A DNA stretch of 64,000 bases from positions 1 through 64,000 of the forward strand of contig NZ_BMRT01000002.1 of NCBI RefSeq assembly GCF_014648775.1. The letters run 5' to 3'. The notes beneath the pieces are model-generated. The model was not told the origin of the DNA. It saw nothing but the letters and a program-made list of their open reading frames with translations, and searched no databases. Made by a program: the position numbers and the translations under genes. The DNA is from Streptomyces abikoensis (lineage in GTDB: Bacteria > Actinomycetota > Actinomycetes > Streptomycetales > Streptomycetaceae). Positions 25,198 to 33,308 of this stretch are shown here, one piece after another. Each line of letters starts with the position of its first letter. Position 1 is the stretch's first letter.

Positions 25198-25882
25198 CCG
25201 GTCCGTCGCCGGCCGGCCCGTCGCCGGCGCCCGCGACGACGTACCCGTATTCGTAGGCCAGGATCACGGCCTGGGTGCGGTTGCGGGCGCCGAGCTTGGC
25301 CAGGACGTTGCTGACATGGGTCTTGACCGTCTCCAGGCCGACGATCAGGTGACCGGCGATATCGGTGTTGGACAGGCCCCTGGCCATGAGGCGGAGGATC
25401 TCCCGCTCGCGGCCGGTGAGGGCGGGCGTGCCGCGCGGCGGCCGCGGCGGCGGCCCGGGGCGGGCGGCGACGAGCCGGCGGACGCCGTCGGGGAAGAGGA
25501 GCGAGTCGGTCGTGGCGACCAGGCGCACGGCGTGGCCGATCTGTTCGGACGGGGCGCGCTTGAGGACGAAGCCCGCCGCGCCGGCGCGCAGGGCGTCGTA
25601 GACGTACGCGTCGTTCCCGAAGGTCGTGATCACCACGACCTTCGGAGGCGCGGCGAGGGTGGTCTGGAGGCGCCGGGTGGCCTCGATGCCGTCGATGCCG
25701 GGCATCCGGACGTCCATCAGGACGACGTCGGGGCGCAGTTCCTCGGCGAGGGCCAGGGCCTGGTGGCCGTCGGCGGCCTCGCCGACGACGTCGAGGCCGG
25801 GCAGCGCGGAGAGCAGGGTGCGCAGGCCGGTGCGGGTGATCTCCTCGTCGTCCGCGACGAGGACGGTGACGGTCGTGGTCAC
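25133..25882 (-). CDS. NarL/LuxR-family response regulator
   Basis: A 249-residue regulator. The receiver domain has the acidic pair VLVADDEEITRTGL, the phospho-acceptor in VVLMDVRMPGIDGIEA (about residue 58), and the conserved VITTFGND and FVLKRAP. A LuxR-type HTH lies near residues 155-215 (LTGREREILRLMARGLSN, ETVKTHVSNVLAKLGARNRT). The C-terminus has an extra Gly/Asp/Ala-rich tail of about 30 residues. The GTG start overlaps the kinase stop by 4 bases (GTGA), so the two are co-translated. Target genes are not evident. Confidence 0.93.
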   Translation of the reverse strand: MTTTVTVLVADDEEITRTGLRTLLSALPGLDVVGEAADGHQALALAEELRPDVVLMDVRMPGIDGIEATRRLQTTLAAPPKVVVITTFGNDAYVYDALRAGAAGFVLKRAPSEQIGHAVRLVATTDSLLFPDGVRRLVAARPGPPPRPPRGTPALTGREREILRLMARGLSNTDIAGHLIVGLETVKTHVSNVLAKLGARNRTQAVILAYEYGYVVAGAGDGPAGDGPVSGADGRTARAGTRSWGPSAP

Positions 25883-27150
25883 GGCGCCTGCCTCAGCGGG
25901 ACGCGCACGGCGAGCAGCCAGCCGGTGCCGTCGGGGGCCGGTCCCGTCACGGCCTCGCCGTTCAGGAGGTCCACGCGTTCCAGGATGCCGGTGAGGCCCC
26001 TGCCGCGTCGTCCGGCGCGTGGCGGCCGGGCGCGACCGGGGAGCCGGTTGGCGATCTCCAGCTCCAGGAGGGCGGGGGTGACCGTCACGCGCAGCCGGAC
26101 CGGGGAACGGCCGCCGTGCTTGAGGGCGTTGGTGAGCCCTTCCTGGACGATCCGGTAGGCCTCCCGGGACACGGTCGCGGGGACGCCCGCCGGGTCGCCG
26201 GTGACGTCAGCGCGGACGTCGGTCCCGGTGTGGCGGACCCGGTCGACCAGCGTGTGGAGGTCGGCCAGGGTGAGCGGCGGGGCCGTGGCCGTGTGCTCCT
26301 CGCGGAGGATGCCCAGGGCGTGGTCGAGGTCGTCCATGGCGGCGCGGGAGGCTTCCTCCAGGCCGGTGAGGGCACGGCGGGCGGCGGCCGGGTCGGTGTC
26401 CATGAGGCTCCTGGCCACCGCGGCCTGGATGGTGGACGCCGTCAGGGTGTGGCCGATCGAGTCGTGCAACTCCTGGGCGAGCCGGTTGCGTCGCGCCATC
26501 CGCCGCATCTGCGACTCGAGCGCGGCGAGCCGTTCGGCGGGGCCGTGGCCGAGGAGCGCGGGGGCGGCGCGCCGGAGGAGGGCGGCGACCGCGGCGCAGG
26601 CGTGGCCCGCCAGGACGAGGAGCGCGACGGCCACCGGGAGCGTCCACAGCCCGGCCGCTCCCCCGGGCACGTCCAGGGGGCGGAGGAGCGTGACGCGGTC
26701 GCCGCCGTTCAGCCACACGGCGGGCAGGGCGACGGCCGTCGCCAGCGCGAAGGCGGTGGCGGCCGTCAGCGCGCCGCCCGCCACCGTGTGCAGGAGGAGC
26801 CACGTCCCCGTCCGGAGCCGGTCGGCGCCGCGTGGGCGCGCCGCCGTGACGGGGGCGGGCAGGTCCGTGCCCAGCAGCCGGTCGGCCAGGCGGACGGAGG
26901 CGCTCCGCGCCGGGCGCGGGCAGCCGGCGGCGACGGTGAGGGCGGCCCACGCGGTCAGGAGCACGGCGGTCCGGGCCGGCGCCGGCCAGTCGCGCGGGGC
27001 CGCCGCGACCACGAGCGACGCGGCGGCGAGCGGCAGGAGACCACCGGCGGCGCCGAGCAGTCCGTGGAGCCAGGTTCGGAGGGTCTCGCCGCTCGCCGGT
27101 GGACGGAACGGACGTATCAGCGGACGGAACGGATGTATCGGAAGACGCAC
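25879..27150 (-). CDS. Two-component sensor histidine kinase (HisKA_3 type)
   Basis: About 423 residues. Several hydrophobic segments form the sensor half (HGLLGAAGGLLPLAAASLVV; GLWTLPVAVALLVLAGHACA). The dimerisation helix carries the phospho-acceptor in NRLAQELHDSIGHTLTASTI, and an HATPase domain follows (IVQEGLTNALKHGG; GRGLTGILERVDLLNGE). The frame stays open to 27327, but longer starts overlap the next gene and lack a ribosome site. I chose GTG 27150 because a -10-like GATACT lies 7 bases before it. The kinase and its regulator form one operon. The signal is unknown. Confidence 0.85.
   Translation of the reverse strand: MRLPIHPFRPLIRPFRPPASGETLRTWLHGLLGAAGGLLPLAAASLVVAAAPRDWPAPARTAVLLTAWAALTVAAGCPRPARSASVRLADRLLGTDLPAPVTAARPRGADRLRTGTWLLLHTVAGGALTAATAFALATAVALPAVWLNGGDRVTLLRPLDVPGGAAGLWTLPVAVALLVLAGHACAAVAALLRRAAPALLGHGPAERLAALESQMRRMARRNRLAQELHDSIGHTLTASTIQAAVARSLMDTDPAAARRALTGLEEASRAAMDDLDHALGILREEHTATAPPLTLADLHTLVDRVRHTGTDVRADVTGDPAGVPATVSREAYRIVQEGLTNALKHGGRSPVRLRVTVTPALLELEIANRLPGRARPPRAGRRGRGLTGILERVDLLNGEAVTGPAPDGTGWLLAVRVPLRQAP
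27101..27142 (-). repeat. Tandem 21-bp repeat inside the kinase gene
   Basis: Two adjacent 21-bp units (27101-27121 and 27122-27142) differ at a few positions. They encode the repeated HPFRP/RPFRP segments near the kinase N-terminus. This is a probable recent slippage duplication. Confidence 0.6.
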
Positions 27151-27157
27151 GCCCGGG

Positions 27158-27163
27158 AGTATC
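27158..27163 (-). promoter_or_regulatory. -10 box of a likely leaderless promoter for the kinase operon
   Basis: On the minus strand GATACT ends 7 bases before the GTG at 27150. No Shine-Dalgarno sequence intervenes. It is the basis for choosing that start over longer alternatives. Confidence 0.35.
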
Positions 27164-27298
27164 GCAGCGGATTCCGGCGGCACGCCTCCCCCGCGCGAGC
27201 GATACGCGAGCTCCCCCGTCGCCGGGAGGTGCCGGCCGGTCCCGCGCACGAGGCTTGCCGGGACTTCGAGATCGGCTTCGTGAGACGGGGGTTCATTC

Positions 27299-28204
27299 AT
27301 GGCATCGCGGATCGCGGTGAGCGCCACGCCCGAGGTGGCGCGGGGTGGTGACGCGGGCGGCCAAAACGGCGTGGTGGCCTTTCTGGTCGTCTGTTTCTCG
27401 GGGAGCTGGCTCTATCTGTACGCGGCCCACTCGTGGTGGGGGCTGTCGCTGGTCGATCCGCTCGTCCAGCTGCCCTTCGGCTTCATGCCCGCGCTCGCCG
27501 CGGTGGTGGTGCGCCGCTGGGTGACCCGGGAGGGCTTCGCCGGGGCCGGGCTGAGGTTCCGGTTCCGGGAAGCGTGGCCGTACTACCTCGCCGCGTGGCT
27601 GGGGCCGCTGGTGTTCGCCGCCGCAGCCGTGGGGCTGGCGGGAGCGCTGGGATGGCGCACGCCCGGCCTCTCCTCCCTCACGGACCTCTCCGGCGGGCTG
27701 CCCGCCTGGGCGTTCGTCCCGCTGCTCATGGTGGTCGTCCCGCTCCTGACGCCCGTTTACTGGGGTGAGGAATTCGGCTGGACGTCCTTCCTCCGGCAGC
27801 GACTGTGCCCGGGCCGTCCGGTGCGGGCCACGATGGCGACCGGGCTGATCTGGGCGGTGTGGCACTATCCGCTGGCGTTCACCGGCTACATCGAGTTCTC
27901 CGATCTGCCACTGGGGCTCGCTGTCTGGACGGTGTCGTTCCTGTTCCAGGAGATGCTGCTCGGCTGGCTCTACGACCGCGGCGGCAGCGTCTGGGTGGTG
28001 TCCCTGGCACACGGCGGGAACAACATGGTGCTCTCCCTGCTCACCGGCTTCCTCCTCGGCGAGCGCGCGGGCCTCGGCGTCAACACGGTGACGCTGCTGA
28101 CGACCGCCCCGATGGCCCTGGCGTGCGCCGTGATCGCCGTCGGCGCGCGCCGGCGGGGAAAGCCGTCCGCCCGCCGACGGACGGCGGCGGAAACCGGGCA
28201 TTGA
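27299..28204 (+). CDS. CPBP-family intramembrane metalloprotease (CAAX/Abi-type)
   Basis: A 301-residue polytopic membrane protein. Catalytic motifs sit in the C-terminal half: PVYWGEEFGWTSFLRQRL with the paired Glu, IWAVWHYPLAFTG with a His, and VSLAHGGNNMVLSLL with the second His and Asn. Family members include Rce1-type CAAX proteases and bacteriocin-immunity proteins. In streptomycetes the function is mostly unknown. The common Arg after EEFGW is replaced here (EEFGWTSFL). Start ATG 27299 has a weak GGGGG ribosome site. It is divergent from the kinase operon, which may regulate it (inference). Confidence 0.85.
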   Translation: MASRIAVSATPEVARGGDAGGQNGVVAFLVVCFSGSWLYLYAAHSWWGLSLVDPLVQLPFGFMPALAAVVVRRWVTREGFAGAGLRFRFREAWPYYLAAWLGPLVFAAAAVGLAGALGWRTPGLSSLTDLSGGLPAWAFVPLLMVVVPLLTPVYWGEEFGWTSFLRQRLCPGRPVRATMATGLIWAVWHYPLAFTGYIEFSDLPLGLAVWTVSFLFQEMLLGWLYDRGGSVWVVSLAHGGNNMVLSLLTGFLLGERAGLGVNTVTLLTTAPMALACAVIAVGARRRGKPSARRRTAAETGH

Positions 28205-28336
28205 CCATTCGACAGTTACCGTCGGACCGTCATACGGGCTCGCCCGTACGAGAAGAGACGACCCGTCGCCCGACGGCCCTCCCGGAAGCGACGAAATTCC
28301 CTCTTCACCCCAAAGGTTCCGCCCGCCTTGCCGATT

Positions 28337-28371
28337 GGCCCAACACGCCTGTTTCTTATATCGTTTGGGCC
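28337..28371 (+). promoter_or_regulatory. Promoter framed by an inverted repeat, upstream of the Lsr2-like gene
   Basis: GGCCCAA (28337-28343) and TTGGGCC (28365-28371) form a perfect 7-bp inverted repeat. Between them lies an unusually AT-rich TTATATC (-10 at about 28357-28362), and TTGGCC (28335-28340) can serve as -35. One arm thus overlaps the -35 and the other the start region, an arrangement suited to autorepression. Confidence 0.45.
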
Positions 28372-28396
28372 TGACACCACGAAAAAGGAGTGCCCA

Positions 28397-28813
28397 ATGG
28401 CAGTCAAGTTCGAGCAGGTTGAAGAATCCGAAAAGGAAGCGCCCGGCGTCGAGCCGGTCTCCGTTCCGGTCGGCGGGCAGGAAATCACAACGTACTGGCG
28501 GCGCATTTTCCACGACGACCTCAATCCCGAGGTGACGGAGGACGTCTACACCGTCGAGATCCTGGCCCCGGTCCTGGGCACCGAGGAGTACGAGACCGAC
28601 GAGCTGAACGAGGACGGCAGCCACAAGCTGGCGACCCGTCCGTGCGTGACCCACGAGCGGCGCGAGGTGGACCTCGGCAAGGAGTCCCTGGAGAAGCTCC
28701 TGGAGGCCCTGAAGCCGTTCCTGGACGCTTCCCGTGAGGCCCAGCCCCTCCCGCAGCAGGCCAAGAAGCGCCGCGCCAAGGCCGCCAAGCCGGCTCTCGA
28801 CGGCCCCGCGTAA
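28397..28813 (+). CDS. Small basic-tailed protein with Lsr2-like dimerisation segment
   Basis: A 138-residue protein with a clear AAGGAG ribosome site 6 bases before ATG 28397. The middle and end read VYTVEILAPVLG... and then REVDLGKESLEKLLEALKPF, which resembles the strand-helix dimerisation unit of the nucleoid protein Lsr2 (EIDL..NA.KL...L.P). A basic tail follows (AKKRRAKAAKPALDGPA). The C-terminal DNA-binding domain of Lsr2 with its RGR-type motif is absent. The promoter lies between inverted repeats, and a good terminator follows, so it is monocistronic. I infer a nucleoid-related or Lsr2-modulating role with low certainty; the family is not recognised. Confidence 0.6.
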   Translation: MAVKFEQVEESEKEAPGVEPVSVPVGGQEITTYWRRIFHDDLNPEVTEDVYTVEILAPVLGTEEYETDELNEDGSHKLATRPCVTHERREVDLGKESLEKLLEALKPFLDASREAQPLPQQAKKRRAKAAKPALDGPA

Positions 28814-28850
28814 GGAACAGGGCGACGGCGACGGCCGCGCGCCCGCCCGT

Positions 28851-28884
28851 AAAGGCGACCACTCGACCGGGGGTCGCCTTTTTT
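28851..28884 (+). terminator. Intrinsic terminator with U tract
   Basis: AAAGGCGACC (28851-28860) pairs with GGTCGCCTTT (28872-28881), followed by further T residues. This is the most classical rho-independent terminator in the window, 38 bases after the Lsr2-like gene. Confidence 0.85.
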
Positions 28885-29051
28885 CATTTCCCCGAAATGC
28901 CGCGCGGCGGCGCCGGGTGATGGGCCATCGGGACCGCACGAGTGGCCCGTGGGGTGATCGCCGTTCATCATGGCGGCATGCGCCGCGTCCCCGGACATTT
29001 CCTCCGGACGGGCCCGTCCATTTCACCCGTCCGAAGGAAAGGGCACCGTCC

Positions 29052-30023
29052 ATGCCCCTCGACCCGGATCTCGCCGGCCTCCTCGACCGGGCGAACGCCG
29101 TCGCCGCCGTCCCCGTCCGGACGACCGATCCCGAGGTGCTGCGGGAGGCCGAGCGGCGGCTGTCCGCCTCGACGGCGCCGGCCGAGCCCGTCGACGTCGG
29201 TTCCGTGCAGAACGGCGTGGTGCCCGGGCCCGCCGGGGACGTCCCCGTGCGGATCTACTGGCCCGCGGACGAGGGCCCGGTCCCCACGGTGGTCTACTTC
29301 CACGGCGGCGGCTGGATCACCGGCGATCTCGACAGCCACGACCATGTGACCCGGCGGCTGTGCCGGGACACCGGCGCGGTCGTCGTCGCCGTCCACTACC
29401 GCCGGGCGCCCGAACACCCCTTCCCCGCCCCCTACGAGGACTGCGTGGCCGTGGCGCGCCACGTCGCCGACCACATCAAGGAGTACGGGGCGCGGCGCGA
29501 CCGCGTGGCCGTGGCCGGGGACAGCGCGGGCGGCAACCTCGCCGCCGTGATCGCCCAGACCTTCCGGGACGAGGGGCGCCCGCTGGCGGCCCAGCTGCTC
29601 GCCTACCCGGCGACCGACTTCGACGGCGAGTACCCCTCGCGCACCGAGAACGGCTCCGGGTATCTGCTCACCAGCGCGAACATCACCGACATCCAGCACC
29701 TCTACGCGGGCGACGACCCCGCCGTGCGCGGTTCGGCGCGGGTGTCGCCGCTACGGGCCCGGAACCTCGCCGGACTGGCTCCGGCGATCATCGCCACCGC
29801 CGAGTACGACCCGCTGCGCGACGAGGGCCTGGCCTACGCGCGGGCCCTCCGGGACGCCGGCGTGGAGGTGTTCGTCCGTACCTACGCCGGGCTGATCCAC
29901 GGCTTCCTGAACCTGTTCCCGGTGTCCGCCGCCGCGGACGCCGCCGTCGGCGAGCTGCTCGCGCGGTTCAAGGGGCGGCTGGACGGCGGCGAGACGTCCC
30001 AGGACACGCCGTCGAACGCGTGA
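29052..30023 (+). CDS. Alpha/beta hydrolase of the hormone-sensitive lipase (esterase IV) family
   Basis: A 323-residue cytoplasmic esterase. The oxyanion-hole motif VVYFHGGGWITGD is near residue 85, the nucleophile elbow VAVAGDSAGGNLAAV near 155, the acid in ATAEYDPLRDEG near 255 and the catalytic His in YAGLIHGFLNLF near 285. These are complete and well spaced for the HSL family, which cleaves short-chain esters. Start ATG 29052 has GAAGGAAAGGG upstream. The gene is not coupled to its neighbours. The natural substrate is unknown. Confidence 0.92.
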   Translation: MPLDPDLAGLLDRANAVAAVPVRTTDPEVLREAERRLSASTAPAEPVDVGSVQNGVVPGPAGDVPVRIYWPADEGPVPTVVYFHGGGWITGDLDSHDHVTRRLCRDTGAVVVAVHYRRAPEHPFPAPYEDCVAVARHVADHIKEYGARRDRVAVAGDSAGGNLAAVIAQTFRDEGRPLAAQLLAYPATDFDGEYPSRTENGSGYLLTSANITDIQHLYAGDDPAVRGSARVSPLRARNLAGLAPAIIATAEYDPLRDEGLAYARALRDAGVEVFVRTYAGLIHGFLNLFPVSAAADAAVGELLARFKGRLDGGETSQDTPSNA

Positions 30024-30050
30024 ACGCCCGCCCCGGGTGTTCGAGCGCGT

Positions 30051-30164
30051 TCAGCCGGTGAACAGCTGCCGCAGCTTGAGGGTGAGTTCGTAGACGCCGT
30101 AGGCGAAGGGCGCTCCCACCCACAGCCAGCTGAACACGAACAGTGCCTTGCGTCCGGTGGTCAC
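30051..30164 (-). CDS. 37-residue single-helix partner of the MFS transporter
   Basis: A small membrane peptide (MTTGRKALFVFSWLWVGAPF, then AYGVYELTLKLRQLFTG). It starts with GTG at 30164, overlapping the stop of the transporter gene by 4 bases (GTGA), so it is translated with it. Short proteins of this kind follow OFA-family transporters in many actinomycetes and are annotated as MFS small subunits, as far as I recall. It has one hydrophobic helix flanked by basic residues, with a predicted inner-membrane location. Too small for routine gene finding, but the coupling supports it. Confidence 0.75.
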   Translation of the reverse strand: MTTGRKALFVFSWLWVGAPFAYGVYELTLKLRQLFTG

Positions 30165-31540
30165 AGCGCGACTCCCTCGTCCGGTGCGACGGCGGCGCTC
30201 CTTTCCGCGCCCGCCGGTTCGTGGTGGCGGGGGTGGACCGGGCGGATGAACTCGTTCGCGGCGAAGCCCAGGGCCAGCACGCCGATCATGACGAAGAAGG
30301 ACGTGGTGTACAGGCCCGGCCCGGTGTGGCCGGCGGACTTCCCCGCGTCGGCGATGGCGTTGACGATGAGGGGGCCGAGGATGCCGGCCGTGGACCAGGC
30401 GGTGAGCAGCCGGCCGTGGATCGCGCCGACCTGGTGGGTGCCGAAGAGGTCCTTGAGGTAGGCGGGCACGGTGGCGAAGCCGCCGCCGTAGAAGGAGAGG
30501 ATGACGGCCGCGCAGACGATGAGCACGGGCTTGGAGGAGCCGCCGGTCAGCGCGATCAGCAGGTACATCAGCGCGCCGGCGCCGAGGTAGAGCCGGTAGA
30601 CGTGTTTCCTGCCGACGGCGTCGGAGACGGAGGACCACAGGATCCGGCCCAGCATGTTGGCGAGCGAGAGCAGACCGACGAATCCGGCGGCGGCGGTGGC
30701 CGTGACGGGCGAGGAGGACTCGGCGAAGAAGTCCGTGATCATCGGCGCGGCCTTCTCCAGGATGCCGATGCCCGCGGTGACGTTGGCGCACAGGACCACC
30801 CACAGACACCAGAACTGCGGGGTGCGCAGGGCGGTACGGGCCGACACCTGGGCCGTGGCGGCCGCCGGGCGGGCCGGTGCGTCGCTCGTGCCCGCCCCGC
30901 GCCCGTCCGCGTGCCCGTCCGTGTCCGCGTCCGGTGGTACCCGGATGAGCAGGACGCCGAGCGTCATGAAGACGCCGTAGGCGAGGCCCATGACGAGGAA
31001 CGTCCTCGCGATGCCCGTCGCGTCCTTGCCGAAGGCGGACAGCAGCGCGGTGGACCAGGGCGAGGCGATGAGCGCGCCGCCGCCGAAGCCCATGATGGCG
31101 ATGCCGGACGCGAGTCCCGGCCGATCGGGGAACCACTTGATGAGGGTGGAGACGGGCGAGATGTAGCCGATGCCGAGGCCGGTGCCGCCGATGAGGCCGT
31201 AGCCCGCCACCACGAGCCAGTACTGCCGCGTGCCCGCCCCGCACGCGGCCACCAGGAAGCCGGAGCAGAAGCAGAGGGCCGACACGGCCATGGCCCAGCG
31301 CGGCCCCTTGCGTTCCACCAGCGTGCCGCCGAACGCGGCGGACAGGCCGAGCATGACGATCGCCACCTGGAACGGCAGCGCCGACGCGGTGCCGGAGAGC
31401 CCCAGCGATGCCTCCAGCGGTGGTTTGAAGACGCTCCAGGCGTAGACCTGACCGATGGCGAGGTGGATGGAGAGCGCGGCGGGTGGCACGAGCCATCGGC
31501 TCCACCCGGGCGGCGCGACGGTACGGGATCGGGCGGGCAT
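30161..31540 (-). CDS. OFA-family MFS transporter (oxalate/formate antiporter-like)
   Basis: A 459-residue, 12-helix permease. Family features are the N-terminal LAIGQVYAWSVFKPPLE, the GGTGLGIGYISPVSTLIKWF stretch around helix 5, and the second-half SLANMLGRILWSSVSDAVGRK. The central loop is Asp/Ala-rich (DADTDGHADGRGAG). Members exchange small carboxylates such as oxalate, formate or pyruvate across the membrane. The substrate here cannot be told, and no oxalate decarboxylase or formyl-CoA transferase lies nearby. It is followed by a coupled 37-residue small-subunit gene. Confidence 0.88.
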   Translation of the reverse strand: MPARSRTVAPPGWSRWLVPPAALSIHLAIGQVYAWSVFKPPLEASLGLSGTASALPFQVAIVMLGLSAAFGGTLVERKGPRWAMAVSALCFCSGFLVAACGAGTRQYWLVVAGYGLIGGTGLGIGYISPVSTLIKWFPDRPGLASGIAIMGFGGGALIASPWSTALLSAFGKDATGIARTFLVMGLAYGVFMTLGVLLIRVPPDADTDGHADGRGAGTSDAPARPAAATAQVSARTALRTPQFWCLWVVLCANVTAGIGILEKAAPMITDFFAESSSPVTATAAAGFVGLLSLANMLGRILWSSVSDAVGRKHVYRLYLGAGALMYLLIALTGGSSKPVLIVCAAVILSFYGGGFATVPAYLKDLFGTHQVGAIHGRLLTAWSTAGILGPLIVNAIADAGKSAGHTGPGLYTTSFFVMIGVLALGFAANEFIRPVHPRHHEPAGAERSAAVAPDEGVAL

Positions 31541-31601
31541 GCACGGAACGTACAGCCCGCCGGAGCCGCGCCGGAAGAGCGCGGCCCCGGCCTACGGGGG
31601 G

Positions 31602-32618
31602 TTACCGGTCCACGGCCGCCAGCAGGACCTGCTCGCGTTCGGGAGTGAGGGGCCGAGCCTCACGGCCCGTGCGGGTGGGGCCGAACGCCTCGTCGAGGCC
31701 GCCGGGGCCGAACAGCCAGGCGGCGGTGTCGCGGATGGACTCCGTGACGGGACGGCAGCGCAGGCCCGCCGCTATGGCCTTGGCCGAGCTGGGCCGCCAG
31801 ACCGCGGCCGTCTCCCCGCCCTCCGGGGCCCACAGCGGGAGTTCGGTCCAGACGGCGACCTCGTGCTCCAGCAGGATCTCGTCGCCCACCCAGACCAGTT
31901 CCGCCCGGCCGCCGGTCTCGGCCACGCACGTGTCCAGGAACTCGCCCCAGGTCGTGTTCGCGGGCGTGCCGCTGACCAGGTACGTCCCGGCGTCCTCGGC
32001 CACGATCCGGTCCAGGCCGAACGCCGCGATGTCACGGGCGTCGACGAGCTGCATCTCGCGGCCGGGCGCGCCCGGGGCGATCATCCTGCCGCCCTGCGCG
32101 GCCCGGCGCAGCCACCAGGTGAGGCGGCGCGCGAGGTCGTGCGGCCCGATGATCAGGCCGGGTTCGAGGATCAGCGCGTGCCCGGGGAAGCCCTCCTCCA
32201 CGGCGCGCTCGCAGCCGACCTTGAGCTTGCCGTAGTCGCCGTCGTCGGGGCCCGCGTCCGGGGCGCACTCGTGCCGGGGCGAGCTCTCGTCCACGGGCTC
32301 GGCGGGCCAGCCGGGGCGGGCGTTGATGGAGGACACGTACAGATATGTGGCCGCCGAACCGGCCAGCGCCTCGACCGAGGCCCTCACGACGCGGGGGACG
32401 TATCCGCAGACGTCCACCACCGCGTCCCAGGGGCCCGCCGCGGCGAGCCGGGCGAGATCCTCGGGGCGCTCGCGGTCGCCCCGGATCACCCGGACGCCGT
32501 CCGGGTCGGCCTGCGTCCTGCCCCGGTTGAAGACCGTCACCTCCCAGCCGCGCCGCAGCCCCTCCTCGACGAACGCCCTTCCCAGGAACACCGAGCCACC
32601 GATCACCAGAAGTCTCAT
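31602..32618 (-). CDS. NAD-dependent epimerase/dehydratase-like protein
   Basis: A 338-residue extended short-chain dehydrogenase. It begins MRLLVIGGSVFLGRAFVEEG, a GxxxxG Rossmann start, with NRGRTQAD after the second strand, DAVVDVCGYVP near residue 65 and YLYVSSINARPGW near 95. GDYGKLKVGCE supplies the YxxxK pair near residue 130. The sequence GGSVFLG is typical of reductases close to isoflavone-reductase- or NmrA-like and CSP41-like sugar-nucleotide proteins. The substrate is unknown. It runs opposite to the DUF6314 gene, with 120 bases between the starts. Confidence 0.82.
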   Translation of the reverse strand: MRLLVIGGSVFLGRAFVEEGLRRGWEVTVFNRGRTQADPDGVRVIRGDRERPEDLARLAAAGPWDAVVDVCGYVPRVVRASVEALAGSAATYLYVSSINARPGWPAEPVDESSPRHECAPDAGPDDGDYGKLKVGCERAVEEGFPGHALILEPGLIIGPHDLARRLTWWLRRAAQGGRMIAPGAPGREMQLVDARDIAAFGLDRIVAEDAGTYLVSGTPANTTWGEFLDTCVAETGGRAELVWVGDEILLEHEVAVWTELPLWAPEGGETAAVWRPSSAKAIAAGLRCRPVTESIRDTAAWLFGPGGLDEAFGPTRTGREARPLTPEREQVLLAAVDR

Positions 32619-32726
32619 GTGGCTGAGTCTGCGCACGGAAGCCGCCGGGGGAACAGGAGTACGCCAGGAGCGGACCGGTTGTGCCGAGGGCGAACGGCGC
32701 GTCCCGGGTCCGGCCGCCGGGGCGGC

Positions 32727-32732
32727 GATACT
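32727..32732 (+). promoter_or_regulatory. -10 box of a likely leaderless promoter for the DUF6314 gene
   Basis: GATACT ends 6 bases before ATG 32739 with no Shine-Dalgarno sequence between. The -35 region is GC-rich and weak. Confidence 0.35.
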
Positions 32733-32738
32733 GAGGGC

Positions 32739-33257
32739 ATGAGTTCCGCCGCCGCCACCGCTCCCCCGTCCGGGCCGACCGAGCCGTCCGGGCCGTCGGG
32801 GCGGCCCTCGCCGTCCGCCGTTTTCCCGGTGCCCGACGTCCTGGCGTTCCTGACCGGGAGCTGGACGGTCGAGCGCACGCTCACCGACCTGGCCACCGGG
32901 TCGGCCGGGACGTTCCGCGGCACGGCCGAGTTCCGGGCGGACGGCGACGGCGCCCGCCTGCTCCACGTCGAGGACGGCGAGCTGGACTGGAACGGCACGG
33001 TCAACCGCGCGGGCCGGACGCTCGGGCTCCTGCCCGGCCCGGCCGGCACCGCCGAGGTGACCTTCGCCGACGGCCGCCCCTTCCACGACCTGGACCTCCG
33101 CACGGGCCGCTGGCACACGCGCCACCCGTGCGTCGCCGACCTCTACGACGGCGCCTTCACGGTCGTCTCCCCCGACGAATGGCGGGTGCGCTGGCGGACG
33201 ACCGGCCCGGCCAAGGAGCACGTCCAGCACTCGGTCTACCGGCGCCGTCTGTCATGA
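32739..33257 (+). CDS. DUF6314 family protein
   Basis: A 172-residue protein. After a Ser/Pro-rich lead of about 30 residues (APPSGPTEPSGPSGRPSPSA) it has an antiparallel beta-barrel-like domain with regular motifs: FLTGSWTVERTLTDLATGSA, FRGTAEFRADGDGARLLHVE, FHDLDLRTGRWHTRHPCVAD and YDGAFTVVSPDEWRVRW. The GSWTVER start and the repeated strands are what I associate with DUF6314, a lipocalin- or nitrobindin-like family of unknown ligand. It is probably transcribed from its own leaderless promoter. Confidence 0.75.
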   Translation: MSSAAATAPPSGPTEPSGPSGRPSPSAVFPVPDVLAFLTGSWTVERTLTDLATGSAGTFRGTAEFRADGDGARLLHVEDGELDWNGTVNRAGRTLGLLPGPAGTAEVTFADGRPFHDLDLRTGRWHTRHPCVADLYDGAFTVVSPDEWRVRWRTTGPAKEHVQHSVYRRRLS

Positions 33258-33308
33258 GCACGAGCCGCGCGGTACCCTGCGGGCCGTCCTTCGCCGAGGG
33301 GGTGGCCC

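Noticed and set aside
27151..27327. Longer N-terminus for the sensor kinase (starts at 27300 or 27327)
   Set aside because: No ribosome site is present, the start would overlap the divergent protease gene, and the added residues are not membrane-like.
28233..28248. TACGGG-CTCG-CCCGTA hairpin after the CPBP protease gene
   Set aside because: Only a 6-bp stem without a U tract, so it is too weak to call a terminator.
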